28,798 nt of DNA, taken from an uncultured Flavobacteriales bacterium (GTDB taxonomy: Bacteria > Bacteroidota > Bacteroidia > Flavobacteriales > Crocinitomicaceae). Under the pieces are notes generated by a model. That model saw only the letters and a program-made list of their open reading frames with translations. It made no database searches and was not told where the DNA came from. Shown piece by piece: positions 21,905 to 28,798 of the stretch (positions are counted from its first letter, which is position 1; every line of letters begins with the position of its first letter). Location of the stretch: positions 1 through 28,798 of the forward strand of contig CAMLDR010000032.1 in NCBI GenBank assembly GCA_946478775.1. Direction: 5' to 3'. Both the position numbers and the translations under genes were made by a program.

Positions 21905-23962
21905 TTAATTTTTCACCACTTTCATTCTGCTGATCGAACTTCCTTCCCGGATCTCAACCCAATACATTCCATTGCTTAAAGAAGTTGAGAAGTGATTCAG
22001 TTTCACCTCATTCATTCCATATGCGGGAGATTTTTCCAGCGAACTTATTTCACGACCGTTCAGATCGAACAGTTTGATCTGTGTATTGCTGATTCCGGTT
22101 GAGAACCACGATACATTAATTTCATCATGGAAAGGATTCGGATAAACGGATAACGAGGCAATTTCCTGTTCGATGATTCCTAAATGACAAGTTCCGGGGA
22201 TATTGTTATCGATCCATTCCGCACGGTCCAGGATCCATTGTTTGAGTGCGGTGATCTCACCCGCATAATCTGCCGGTATCGGGCTTGGATTGGGCCAGGT
22301 ATAGACGCCCAGCAATTCCCACTGATCAAAATGACGGTCTTGTGCTGTGCCAATGTGCTGCGCAAGGGAATCGATTTGTGCGTACAATGAATCATTGGAA
22401 AGAAAGGTCTGACGAAGCGTTGTCCAGCGGCATTTTAATTCGTCCTGGAACCACGGATCTTCAAGCATACGCAACCACCAGGTTGGAGGCTGCCATCCGC
22501 CCGGGCAGGTATTTGAGAAATCATATTGCCAGCCCGTATGGTCATCACCGGCACAATAATCCGCATTCCACCAGGCCAGGTTGAAGTCCCACATCGGACC
22601 CATGCGCAATTTTCCTCCTTTCGAATCTTTTTGTTTGTGGAAGAAAGTACTTAAACGGTAACCGTCTACATTTTTGCTCAGTTCATTCAGGATCAAAAAA
22701 TCGATGAATGTTTCCGGGACACTGTATTTCCGGTAACCGATAGCCGGATCAGCAAAATCAGGTCCTGCAAGCGCGGTTTCAAAAGAATCAACGTAAGCAT
22801 GGATGTAGTCTTTTTGCTGCTGTTCCAGGTCGTCTGCTTTCGGATAATGGTATAAGAAAGTAACATCCGAATTGTCGTCAGCCTGGTAATTGGATGTCCA
22901 GCCATCGTTATTGGAACCGGTCGTTTTATCGATTTTAATGATGTATCCTCCCGTAAGGTCATCGCCTGAAATGTCTGTTGGAAGCAATTTCGAAATGTCT
23001 ACCCGGTTCTCATCCCGTTTGATTTTCTCCATTAGGGTGTAGATTCCCTGGTACTGACCATTCAAAACCAACTCACAGAGGATGGTTCGGGAAGCGTAAT
23101 GGTCCATTTTATTCGCTAATTCATAAGTTATGATGTTGCGCATACAACTTTTGTCATTGTAAGGGGCATACAAGATCCAGTCATGCTCTTCGGGCATTCC
23201 AAGAAGTACGGTGTCTTTTACCGTTCCGTTTACATCCCGAGTTTCAAACCCGTATGATTTTTGTGGAAAGTCTCCGGAAGAAGAACCTCGTCGTTCAATT
23301 CCAACTTTGTTATTGTAGGCATTCGCAGGATCTGTAACGTGATTCATATTTCCCGGACCATTGTCGATTATTTTCATTCCTGCCTCGATTTTCGGTTCAT
23401 CCGGAATACCCTGATTGTTGGTGTTTAGAATGACGATTGGAAGGTTGCTGCTCGTAAAAGGCTGAAATGCCGCTGGATTATTTCCGAATGTAACAGACCA
23501 GGAATCCAGTGTTCCTTCATCACCTCCTGCGGAATCATAAATACGCAATTTCCAGGTTCCGTTCGGGTTTTGGTTGTTGTTTGCAATTCCCAGGGAATTC
23601 ATTGGTTTAAATACACCGCTGAAAGGAGCGTTTTGAGTGATAATCGAAACGGTTACGTCATTTCGCAGGCAGGTTCCGTCAAAATCATTGCCATCACCGC
23701 CAATAGCGGAAAAAAGGATGATTTGAGTTCCGTCCGGAGCTTCGAGTGTGGCGGTTACGTCCGCGTCCCAGGTATGTGTAATAGTCAAACAAACCTGTTC
23801 CAGGCCAAAAGTTGTCTGATTGATTGCAGCCGGCAGTCCGTTGACGTTCACAGATCTTACCAATTCCTGGTTATCCTGAATGTTTCCGGAAGATCCGTTA
23901 AAAGTTTGGGCAAAGGAAGTGGCACTTAAAAAAAGCGCAAGAGGAGAGAGTAAGCTTTTCAT
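21905..23962 (-). CDS. Secreted CotH-kinase family protein with P-domain-like front and T9SS sorting domain
   Basis: A 685-aa protein with a signal peptide (MKSLLSPLALFLSATSFAQ). A P-domain-like beta-sandwich (proprotein-convertase P type) spans about 25-160 (VCLTITHTWDADVTATLEAP, then NPNGTWKLRIYDSAGGDEGTL). A CotH domain spans about 170-580 (LPIVILNTN, KVGIERRGSSSGDFPQKSYG, and MGPMWDFNLAWWNADY, the conserved W-D-F acidic motif). A C-terminal type A T9SS domain follows (about 608-685; SVYPNPFHDEINVSW ... NGMYWVEIREG). CotH-family proteins studied in Bacillus are protein kinases of spore-coat proteins; whether this secreted one phosphorylates anything is unknown. The sorting domain predicts export by the type IX system and attachment to or release from the cell surface. 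No partner gene is evident next to it. Confidence 0.9.
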   Translation of the reverse strand: MKSLLSPLALFLSATSFAQTFNGSSGNIQDNQELVRSVNVNGLPAAINQTTFGLEQVCLTITHTWDADVTATLEAPDGTQIILFSAIGGDGNDFDGTCLRNDVTVSIITQNAPFSGVFKPMNSLGIANNNQNPNGTWKLRIYDSAGGDEGTLDSWSVTFGNNPAAFQPFTSSNLPIVILNTNNQGIPDEPKIEAGMKIIDNGPGNMNHVTDPANAYNNKVGIERRGSSSGDFPQKSYGFETRDVNGTVKDTVLLGMPEEHDWILYAPYNDKSCMRNIITYELANKMDHYASRTILCELVLNGQYQGIYTLMEKIKRDENRVDISKLLPTDISGDDLTGGYIIKIDKTTGSNNDGWTSNYQADDNSDVTFLYHYPKADDLEQQQKDYIHAYVDSFETALAGPDFADPAIGYRKYSVPETFIDFLILNELSKNVDGYRLSTFFHKQKDSKGGKLRMGPMWDFNLAWWNADYCAGDDHTGWQYDFSNTCPGGWQPPTWWLRMLEDPWFQDELKCRWTTLRQTFLSNDSLYAQIDSLAQHIGTAQDRHFDQWELLGVYTWPNPSPIPADYAGEITALKQWILDRAEWIDNNIPGTCHLGIIEQEIASLSVYPNPFHDEINVSWFSTGISNTQIKLFDLNGREISSLEKSPAYGMNEVKLNHFSTSLSNGMYWVEIREGSSISRMKVVKN

Positions 23963-24010
23963 TCAATGTTATTGAAACATTAAATTACTATTAAATTATA
24001 TGCTAAACGA

Positions 24011-25258
24011 TTAGTGTGAAATTTCTGACAATTCAGCCGGATTGTGTTTATGTCTGAATAAAATTGCAAACAGCACTGCTACGATTAATGAATACACTGC
24101 GAATACGTTCCAAGCTCCTGACCAATCTGTTTGTCCGTTGGGTAAAATAAAGTATTTATCTATGACCCAGCTGCTGGCAATCGTACCGAAATAAGCACCA
24201 AATCCGTTTGTCATCATCATAAACAGGCCTTGTGCACTTGATCTGATTTTGCTGTCCGTATTTTTTTCAATGAACATAGAGCCTGAAATGTTGAAGAAGT
24301 CGAATGCCATTCCGTAAATGATACAGGAAAGGATGATCATCCCGAAACCGAATTCGGAACCTCCCATTGCAAAGAAAGCATAGCGAAGTACCCAGGCCAG
24401 CATGGCAAAAAGCATCACATTCTTAATTCCGAAACGTTTCAGGAAAAAAGGAATGGTCAGAATAAATAATGTTTCGGATAATTGAGAGATTGAAAGAATA
24501 GTAGTCGAATTTTCCTGGATCAGCGATCCTGTAGGGAAACTGTGCAAATAAGCATCACCGTACATGTTTGAAAGCTGCAGCGCTGCTCCAAGCAGCATCG
24601 AGAAAAGGAAAAACAACGCCATTTTGTAATTACCGAACAATTTAAATGCGTTCAATCCAAGCTGGTTTACAATGCTTTGTTTTTCACCTTTGACTTGTTC
24701 AGGAGGACAAGCAGGAAGGGTGAATGAGTAAATACCCAATAAAATAGCTCCGATTCCACCGATAATGAACTGATTGGCATTCACATTGCTGTTTGTTTGG
24801 TTCGTAACAAGCATTGCGACAATAAAACCAATTGTCCCGAATACCCGGATAGGAGGGAACGATTTCAGAATATCAGCTCCTGAGCCTGTCAGTATGCGGT
24901 AAGCGATGGAATTCGATAAAGAAATGGTTGGCATGTAACAGATCATTGCACCGAAAATGTAGTAAAATAGAACATCCGGGTCATTCACTTGCGGGACAAA
25001 GAATAAAATTACTCCGTAAAGAATATGCAAAATCCCGTATAGACGTTCTGCCCTGATCCATTTGTCGGCAATGATCCCTATCAGTGAAGGCATAAATAAA
25101 GATGCAAGTGCGAGTGTTGAGAAAATGCCTCCGAATTGACTAAAGGTCCATCCTTTACCGGAAGTGCAATAGGTACCGATAGTTGTAAGCCAGGCTCCCC
25201 AAACGAAAAATTGGAGGAAACTCATTGCTGTCAAGCGTAATTTGATGGATTTCCCCAT
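24011..25258 (-). CDS. Nucleoside:H+ symporter-type MFS permease (NupG/XapB-like)
   Basis: A 415-aa inner-membrane protein with about 12 hydrophobic segments. The opening (LRLTAMSFLQFFVWGAWLTT), the GSGADILKSFPPIRVFGTIGF-type region near residue 130 and the SSAQGLFMMMTNGFGAYFG segment near 340 are characteristic of the Nuc_H_symport family, which imports nucleosides with protons. The exact substrate cannot be told from sequence. It starts 24 bases after the stop of the DUF151 gene on the same strand and is likely co-transcribed with it. ATG at 25258 gives MGKSIKLRLTAMSF, fitting the family N-terminus. Confidence 0.85.
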   Translation of the reverse strand: MGKSIKLRLTAMSFLQFFVWGAWLTTIGTYCTSGKGWTFSQFGGIFSTLALASLFMPSLIGIIADKWIRAERLYGILHILYGVILFFVPQVNDPDVLFYYIFGAMICYMPTISLSNSIAYRILTGSGADILKSFPPIRVFGTIGFIVAMLVTNQTNSNVNANQFIIGGIGAILLGIYSFTLPACPPEQVKGEKQSIVNQLGLNAFKLFGNYKMALFFLFSMLLGAALQLSNMYGDAYLHSFPTGSLIQENSTTILSISQLSETLFILTIPFFLKRFGIKNVMLFAMLAWVLRYAFFAMGGSEFGFGMIILSCIIYGMAFDFFNISGSMFIEKNTDSKIRSSAQGLFMMMTNGFGAYFGTIASSWVIDKYFILPNGQTDWSGAWNVFAVYSLIVAVLFAILFRHKHNPAELSEISH

Positions 25259-25282
25259 AGTAGTAGAAATTTGAATGCTGAT

Positions 25283-25858
25283 TTATGCTTCGCGCTTGTT
25301 GATTTCGTCGCGAATTTTGGAAGCCACCTCATAATCTTCATTGTCGATGGCATTCTGAAGCTGTTCTTCCAACTCTTCTTTGCTCATTTTAGAGAACTCG
25401 TTCTCGTCTGTTTCTGCAACTTCCACTTCGTCTTCGTCCTCCAGAAATTCATCGGAAAGAATTCCTGCCGAAGATAAAATAGATTCAAAGGTATAGATCG
25501 GGCAATCAAATCGAACGGCCAAAGCAATTGCGTCGGATGTACGTGCATCAATATCTGAAAAAACACCTTCTTTTTCGCAGACCAGTTTTGCAAAGAAAAT
25601 ACCTTCCTGCAAATTGTAGATCACCACTTCTTTTAGCTGGATAGCAAATGTTTGGGCAAGTGATTTGAACAAATCATGTGTCAGCGGTCTGGTAGGGGTC
25701 ATTTTTTCCAGTTCAATAGCGATAGCCTGCGCCTCAAAACCGCCAATAATGATTGGTAAACGACGTTTTCCACCTGATTCTGATAAAACCAGGGCATAAG
25801 CGCCGCTTTGCGTTTGACTGTATGACAGTCCAATGATGTCGAGTTTAATCTTGTCCAT
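25283..25858 (-). CDS. DUF151 bifunctional nuclease family protein with UVR motif
   Basis: A 191-aa protein. Residues 1-130 form the DUF151 (bifunctional nuclease, BFN) domain: LPIIIGGFEAQAIAIELEKM and SDIDARTSDAIALAVRFDCP are its conserved blocks. An acidic linker (EFLEDEDEVEVAETDENEF) leads to a C-terminal UVR motif (about 158-191; EELEEQLQNAIDNEDYEVAS then KIRDEINKRE), the UvrB-UvrC interaction-type helix pair. This DUF151 plus UVR arrangement is common in Bacteroidota. Nuclease activity is reported for some family members; the role here is unknown. Start: ATG at 25858 (MDKIKLDIIGLSYSQ) is chosen over the in-frame ATG at 25906, which lies inside a hairpin and adds residues not expected in the family. 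Confidence 0.88.
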   Translation of the reverse strand: MDKIKLDIIGLSYSQTQSGAYALVLSESGGKRRLPIIIGGFEAQAIAIELEKMTPTRPLTHDLFKSLAQTFAIQLKEVVIYNLQEGIFFAKLVCEKEGVFSDIDARTSDAIALAVRFDCPIYTFESILSSAGILSDEFLEDEDEVEVAETDENEFSKMSKEELEEQLQNAIDNEDYEVASKIRDEINKREA

Positions 25859-25895
25859 TCGAGCGTTTTCCTTACGAAGGGGTTGCTTAAATGAG

Positions 25896-25923
25896 GAGGG
25901 AAGCATTGTAACGTGCTTCCCTC
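25896..25923 (-). terminator. Hairpin between etfA and the DUF151 gene
   Basis: GAGGGAAGCA (25896-25905) and TGCTTCCCTC (25914-25923) form a perfect 10-bp stem with an eight-base loop, extendable by five more pairs with wobbles (25891-25928). On the minus strand it is followed only by a weak T-stretch (CATTT), so it may be a weak terminator or attenuator after etfA. Confidence 0.5.
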
Positions 25924-25963
25924 TTCGTTATTACTTTCGTAAAAATAATTAAATAGATTAATC

Positions 25964-26908
25964 TTAGTGTGGTGTTGAGCGGAATTTTTTTACAGCCTCC
26001 GTTAATTTAGGAAGTACTTCAAAAGCATCTCCAACAACTCCGTAATCAGCAGCCTTAAAGAAAGGAGCTTCTGAATCCGTGTTTATCACAACAATTACTT
26101 TAGAACCGTTTACTCCGGCCAAATGCTGAATTGCTCCGGAAATTCCCGCTGCAATGTATAAATTCGGACGAATAGCCACACCTGTTTGTCCTACGTGTTC
26201 GTGATGAGGTCTCCAGCCAATATCGGCAACCGGACGGGAACATGCTGTTGCAGCACCCAATGCTTTTGCCAGGTCTTCAACAATTCCCCAGTTTTCAGGA
26301 CCTTTCAATCCACGTCCTGCAGAAACGACCAATTCCGCTTCCGGCAATGGAATTTCACCTTCCGGCATTTTTGTTTCAATTACTTTGATGACTGCAGATC
26401 CGGCTGCTCCATCAAATGCTTCTACCGAACAAGCTGAGCCTGTTTTTTCCGGCTGGAATGAATTAGGAAGAAGGGAAATGATCTTTTTTGCCGATTTTAC
26501 AGCAACAAATCCGAAAGCTTTTCCGGAGAATACATTGACTTTCACTTGTCCGTTTGCATTTGGAACGTCTACTGCTCCTGAAACCAAACCTGCTTTCAGG
26601 CGAACGGATAAACGAGGTGCAACTGCTTTTGCCACCAAATCATGAGAGAAAACAATAAGTTCTGCTCCTGTTGATTCTGCTGCTTTTGCGATCAAACGGG
26701 TTACCTGCTGAGAATCTTCAGTAGCAACCGAACGGTCAACCAATACTTTTTGAGCACCATACTCACCTAAAGTTCCCAGTGTCGCATCAGCTACCGATCC
26801 GGTAGCCACAACGGTGATTGTTCCGCCAATTTTCTTTGCATAAGTAACTGCTTCAAGCGCACTTTTTGCCAAATGATCGGATGAATTGATATAAACTAAA
26901 ATATTCAT
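25964..26908 (-). CDS. etfA: Electron transfer flavoprotein subunit alpha
   Basis: A 314-aa FixB/EtfA subunit that holds FAD and passes electrons from acyl-CoA dehydrogenases to the quinone pool through ETF:quinone oxidoreductase. The C-terminal FAD-binding half is unmistakable: GRGLKGPENWGIVEDLAKAL, then CSRPVADIGW, HVGQTGVAIRPNLYIAAGIS, GAIQHLAGVNGS and INTDSEAPFFKAADYGVVGD. The N-terminal Rossmann-like half begins MNILVYINSSDHLAKSALEA. Start: the frame is open to 26959 but that would overlap the end of etfB. ATG at 26908 leaves a 16-base gap after etfB and matches the family N-terminus. It forms an operon with etfB. Confidence 0.96.
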   Translation of the reverse strand: MNILVYINSSDHLAKSALEAVTYAKKIGGTITVVATGSVADATLGTLGEYGAQKVLVDRSVATEDSQQVTRLIAKAAESTGAELIVFSHDLVAKAVAPRLSVRLKAGLVSGAVDVPNANGQVKVNVFSGKAFGFVAVKSAKKIISLLPNSFQPEKTGSACSVEAFDGAAGSAVIKVIETKMPEGEIPLPEAELVVSAGRGLKGPENWGIVEDLAKALGAATACSRPVADIGWRPHHEHVGQTGVAIRPNLYIAAGISGAIQHLAGVNGSKVIVVINTDSEAPFFKAADYGVVGDAFEVLPKLTEAVKKFRSTPH

Positions 26909-26924
26909 GATTTCGTATTGTCGA

Positions 26925-27665
26925 TTAAATAACTTTAGCCTCGTTGTGTAACAAAGCAACTAATTCGTCCATGTTGTTAGGATCGATCATTTTCACAGCA
27001 GATTTTGGTGCCGGTAATCCGTATTCGGCATATGCCGTTAAATCTTCCACAGAGGACGGAGCAACTACAGTAAGCGGTTTTGTACGTGCAGCCATGATTC
27101 CTCGCATATTTGGAATACGTTGTTCTGCCATTCCTTTCGCACAGGAAACTACTAACGGAAGGTTTGCTTCAACTACCTGAACACCCCCAACGATTTCCTG
27201 CTCCATGCGTGCAGTTGATCCGTTGATGTCTAATTTCGTAGCCAAAGAAACGAACGGAAGATCCATTGCTTCTGCGATCATTCCCGCCACTTGTGATCCA
27301 TTATAATTAATGGTTTCTTTACCTGTAAGGATCAGATCAAATCCGTTTGCTTTTGCATAATCAGCAATCTGGACCGCTGTAAAATAGGCGTCTTTCGGAT
27401 CTGCATCAATGCGAACGGCGTCGTCTGCACCAATTGCCAATGCTTTTCTGATAATTGCCTCGTCAGCTGCATTTCCTACGGTGATGATCGTCAGGTTCCC
27501 ACCCAATGTTTCTTTCAATTCCAAACCACGAACCAGAGCATACCACTCATCGTATGGATTTACAATGTATTGAACCCCATTTTCATCGAATTGCCTGTTC
27601 CCGTCAGTGAATGCAATTTTCGAAGTCGTATCCGGAGATTTACTGATACATACTAGAATTTTCAT
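26925..27665 (-). CDS. etfB: Electron transfer flavoprotein subunit beta
   Basis: A 246-aa FixA/EtfB subunit, partner of EtfA; in known ETFs it binds AMP and contacts dehydrogenases. Characteristic segments are VQYIVNPYDEWYALVRGLEL (31-50), KALAIGADDAVRID and the loop AEQRIPNMRGIMAARTKPL near residue 180-198, where the recognition and AMP-binding regions lie. ATG at 27665 (MKILVCISKSPDTTSKIAF) matches the family. It is the first gene of the etfBA operon. On the minus strand a TACGTTTA element (7 of 8 to the -7 consensus) lies shortly upstream, but no convincing -33 was found. It is divergent from pdhB. Confidence 0.96.
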   Translation of the reverse strand: MKILVCISKSPDTTSKIAFTDGNRQFDENGVQYIVNPYDEWYALVRGLELKETLGGNLTIITVGNAADEAIIRKALAIGADDAVRIDADPKDAYFTAVQIADYAKANGFDLILTGKETINYNGSQVAGMIAEAMDLPFVSLATKLDINGSTARMEQEIVGGVQVVEANLPLVVSCAKGMAEQRIPNMRGIMAARTKPLTVVAPSSVEDLTAYAEYGLPAPKSAVKMIDPNNMDELVALLHNEAKVI

Positions 27666-27886
27666 ATCGTATTATTATTTAAACGTAAACCACAATTTTC
27701 CTAAGTTGGCGTCCTGTAGTATTTGTTTGTTAAACTTCTTTTCGGGAACAAAAATAATCAAATCATCGCATGAAATAAATATTATGCACACATAGTAAGT
27801 AGAGGTTTTGAACAATTTGTTCACTATTTCCTGAAAATGTGTGGGCTTATCTCCGTATTTTGGTGCATCAGAAACGAATATTTGAT

Positions 27887-27894
27887 TAATTTTG
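27887..27894 (+). promoter_or_regulatory. -7 element (TAATTTTG) upstream of pdhB
   Basis: A full TAnnTTTG match 33 bases before the ATG. A TTG lies at 27860-27862 with a 24-base spacer, slightly longer than usual. The remainder of the 262-base etfB-pdhB gap (27666-27927) shows no gene or repeat. Confidence 0.5.
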
Positions 27895-27927
27895 ACCCTG
27901 CTTTAAGCGAAATAAAAAACAATAAGA

Positions 27928-28798
27928 ATGAAGACTGTTCAATTTAGAGAGGCCCTTCGTGAAGCCATGTCGGAAGAAATGCGCCGTGACACTGGTGTTT
28001 TCCTGATGGGGGAGGAAGTTGCTGAATACAATGGAGCATACAAAGTGTCTCAGGGAATGCTGGACGAGTTTGGTCCGAAACGTGTTATTGACACACCGAT
28101 TGCTGAATTGGGATTTGCAGGGATTGCTGTTGGAGCTTCAATGAATGGCCTTCGACCTATCGTGGAGTTCATGACCTGGAACTTTGCAATCTTGGCTGCA
28201 GACCAGATAATCAACTCTGCTGCAAAAATGCTGCAAATGTCGGGTGGACAATACGGATGTCCGATTGTTTTCCGGGGTGGTAATGGTACTGCAGGTCAGT
28301 TGGCTGCTACACACTCACAAAGTTTCGAAGCGTTTTACTCGCACGTACCGGGATTGAAAGTCATTACTCCGTCTAATCCATACGATGCGAAAGGTTTGTT
28401 GAAAGCTGCGATTCGTGACAACGATCCGGTGGTTTTCCTTGAATCAGAGAAAATGTATGGTGATAAAGGAGAAATTCCTGAAGGAGAATACATTATTCCA
28501 ATTGGAGTTGGAGATATCAAACGCAAAGGTTCCGATGTAACCGTCGTTTCTTTCGGAAAGATCATCAAAGTAGCATACGAAGCTGCAGAGTTATTGGCGA
28601 AAGAAGGAATTGAACTGGAGATCATTGATTTGAGAACCATTCGTCCGATCGATTACGCGTTGATTGTTGAATCGGTTAAGAAAACAAATCGGTGTGTGGT
28701 ACTGGAAGAATCCTGGCCTTTGGCTTCTATTTCATCTGAGATCGCTTATCATTTGCAGCGTTATGCATTTGATTATTTGGATGCTCCGGTGATGCGTG
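27928..28798 (+). CDS. pdhB: Pyruvate dehydrogenase E1 component subunit beta (partial)
   Basis: The first 290 codons of a transketolase-like beta subunit of about 325 aa; the 3' end is outside the window. It pairs with the E1 alpha subunit to decarboxylate pyruvate with thiamine diphosphate for acetyl-CoA. Features of the family are [20 protein letters not shown] near residue 31, [17 protein letters not shown] near 55-71, [20 protein letters not shown] near 80-99, [15 protein letters not shown] (112-126) and, in the C-terminal transketolase domain, [20 protein letters not shown] and DLRTIRPID. The stretch [20 protein letters not shown] favours pyruvate dehydrogenase E1 beta; the branched-chain homologue is a less likely alternative. 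ATG at 27928 gives [14 protein letters not shown], the usual start. Confidence 0.93.
   Translation, partial: MKTVQFREALREAMSEEMRRDTGVFLMGEEVAEYNGAYKVSQGMLDEFGPKRVIDTPIAELGFAGIAVGASMNGLRPIVEFMTWNFAILAADQIINSAAKMLQMSGGQYGCPIVFRGGNGTAGQLAATHSQSFEAFYSHVPGLKVITPSNPYDAKGLLKAAIRDNDPVVFLESEKMYGDKGEIPEGEYIIPIGVGDIKRKGSDVTVVSFGKIIKVAYEAAELLAKEGIELEIIDLRTIRPIDYALIVESVKKTNRCVVLEESWPLASISSEIAYHLQRYAFDYLDAPVMR

Noticed and set aside
26909..26959. Upstream start of etfA at 26959
   Set aside because: It would overlap the end of etfB and adds 17 residues not typical of EtfA; ATG at 26908 begins with the family motif.

Overview
The window looks like a chromosomal segment of a marine or freshwater Bacteroidota bacterium, most likely Flavobacteriales and perhaps near Fluviicola/Crocinitomicaceae (this placement is inference). 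The evidence is moderate-to-low GC, Bacteroidota-type promoters (TTG, about 19 bases, TAnnTTTG) in front of many genes, a Por/T9SS-type C-terminal sorting domain, several CarboxypepD_reg-like outer-envelope proteins, a DUF5686 protein, and RecQ and Pif1-like helicases that share a Bacteroidota-style C-terminal helix-turn-helix. No rRNA, tRNA, CRISPR array, insertion sequence or complete prophage was seen.

Layout. 1-2352: the 5' part of a minus-strand propeller-type sensor protein (cut by the window edge), divergent from a small secreted protein of unknown function. 2458-3810: metK with a strong intrinsic terminator. 3880-4776: an orphan terminator-like hairpin and a lone KilA-N domain gene carrying a perfect 30-bp palindrome. 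4790-7140: a Pif1-like helicase with its own consensus promoter. 7145-11189: three tandem paralogues of an undescribed exported protein (CarboxypepD_reg-like domain plus a probable propeller). 11270-17192: an envelope block with a compact Omp85/BamA-like barrel protein, two tiny divergent lipoproteins too short for ordinary gene calling, lptB, and a DUF5686 barrel protein. Two TTCAAATG tandem arrays lie just past the stop codons of the two barrel genes. 17200-20481: tatC divergent from recQ. 20482-21900: thyA and a small secreted protein, with two different hairpin repeats between convergent genes. 21905-23962: a secreted CotH-kinase protein with a P-domain-like front and a T9SS tail. 24011-27665: a nucleoside-type MFS transporter, a DUF151 bifunctional nuclease with a UVR tail, and etfA/etfB. 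27928-end: the start of a pyruvate dehydrogenase E1 beta gene.

How they work together. Core metabolism is represented by metK (SAM), thyA (dTMP), etfBA (electron transfer to quinone) and pdhB (acetyl-CoA). Genome maintenance is represented by recQ and the Pif1-like helicase. The rest is mainly envelope biogenesis and export: lptB (LPS transport), tatC (folded-protein export), Omp85 (outer-membrane insertion or translocation), DUF5686, small lipoproteins and a T9SS cargo protein. The least explained parts are the three-paralogue cluster, the paired micro-lipoproteins, and the structured intergenic repeats, notably two hairpins with fully complementary loops between recQ and thyA. I did not recognise a new defence or mobile system. 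Several starts were moved from the longest reading frame because a promoter or hairpin occupies the upstream part.
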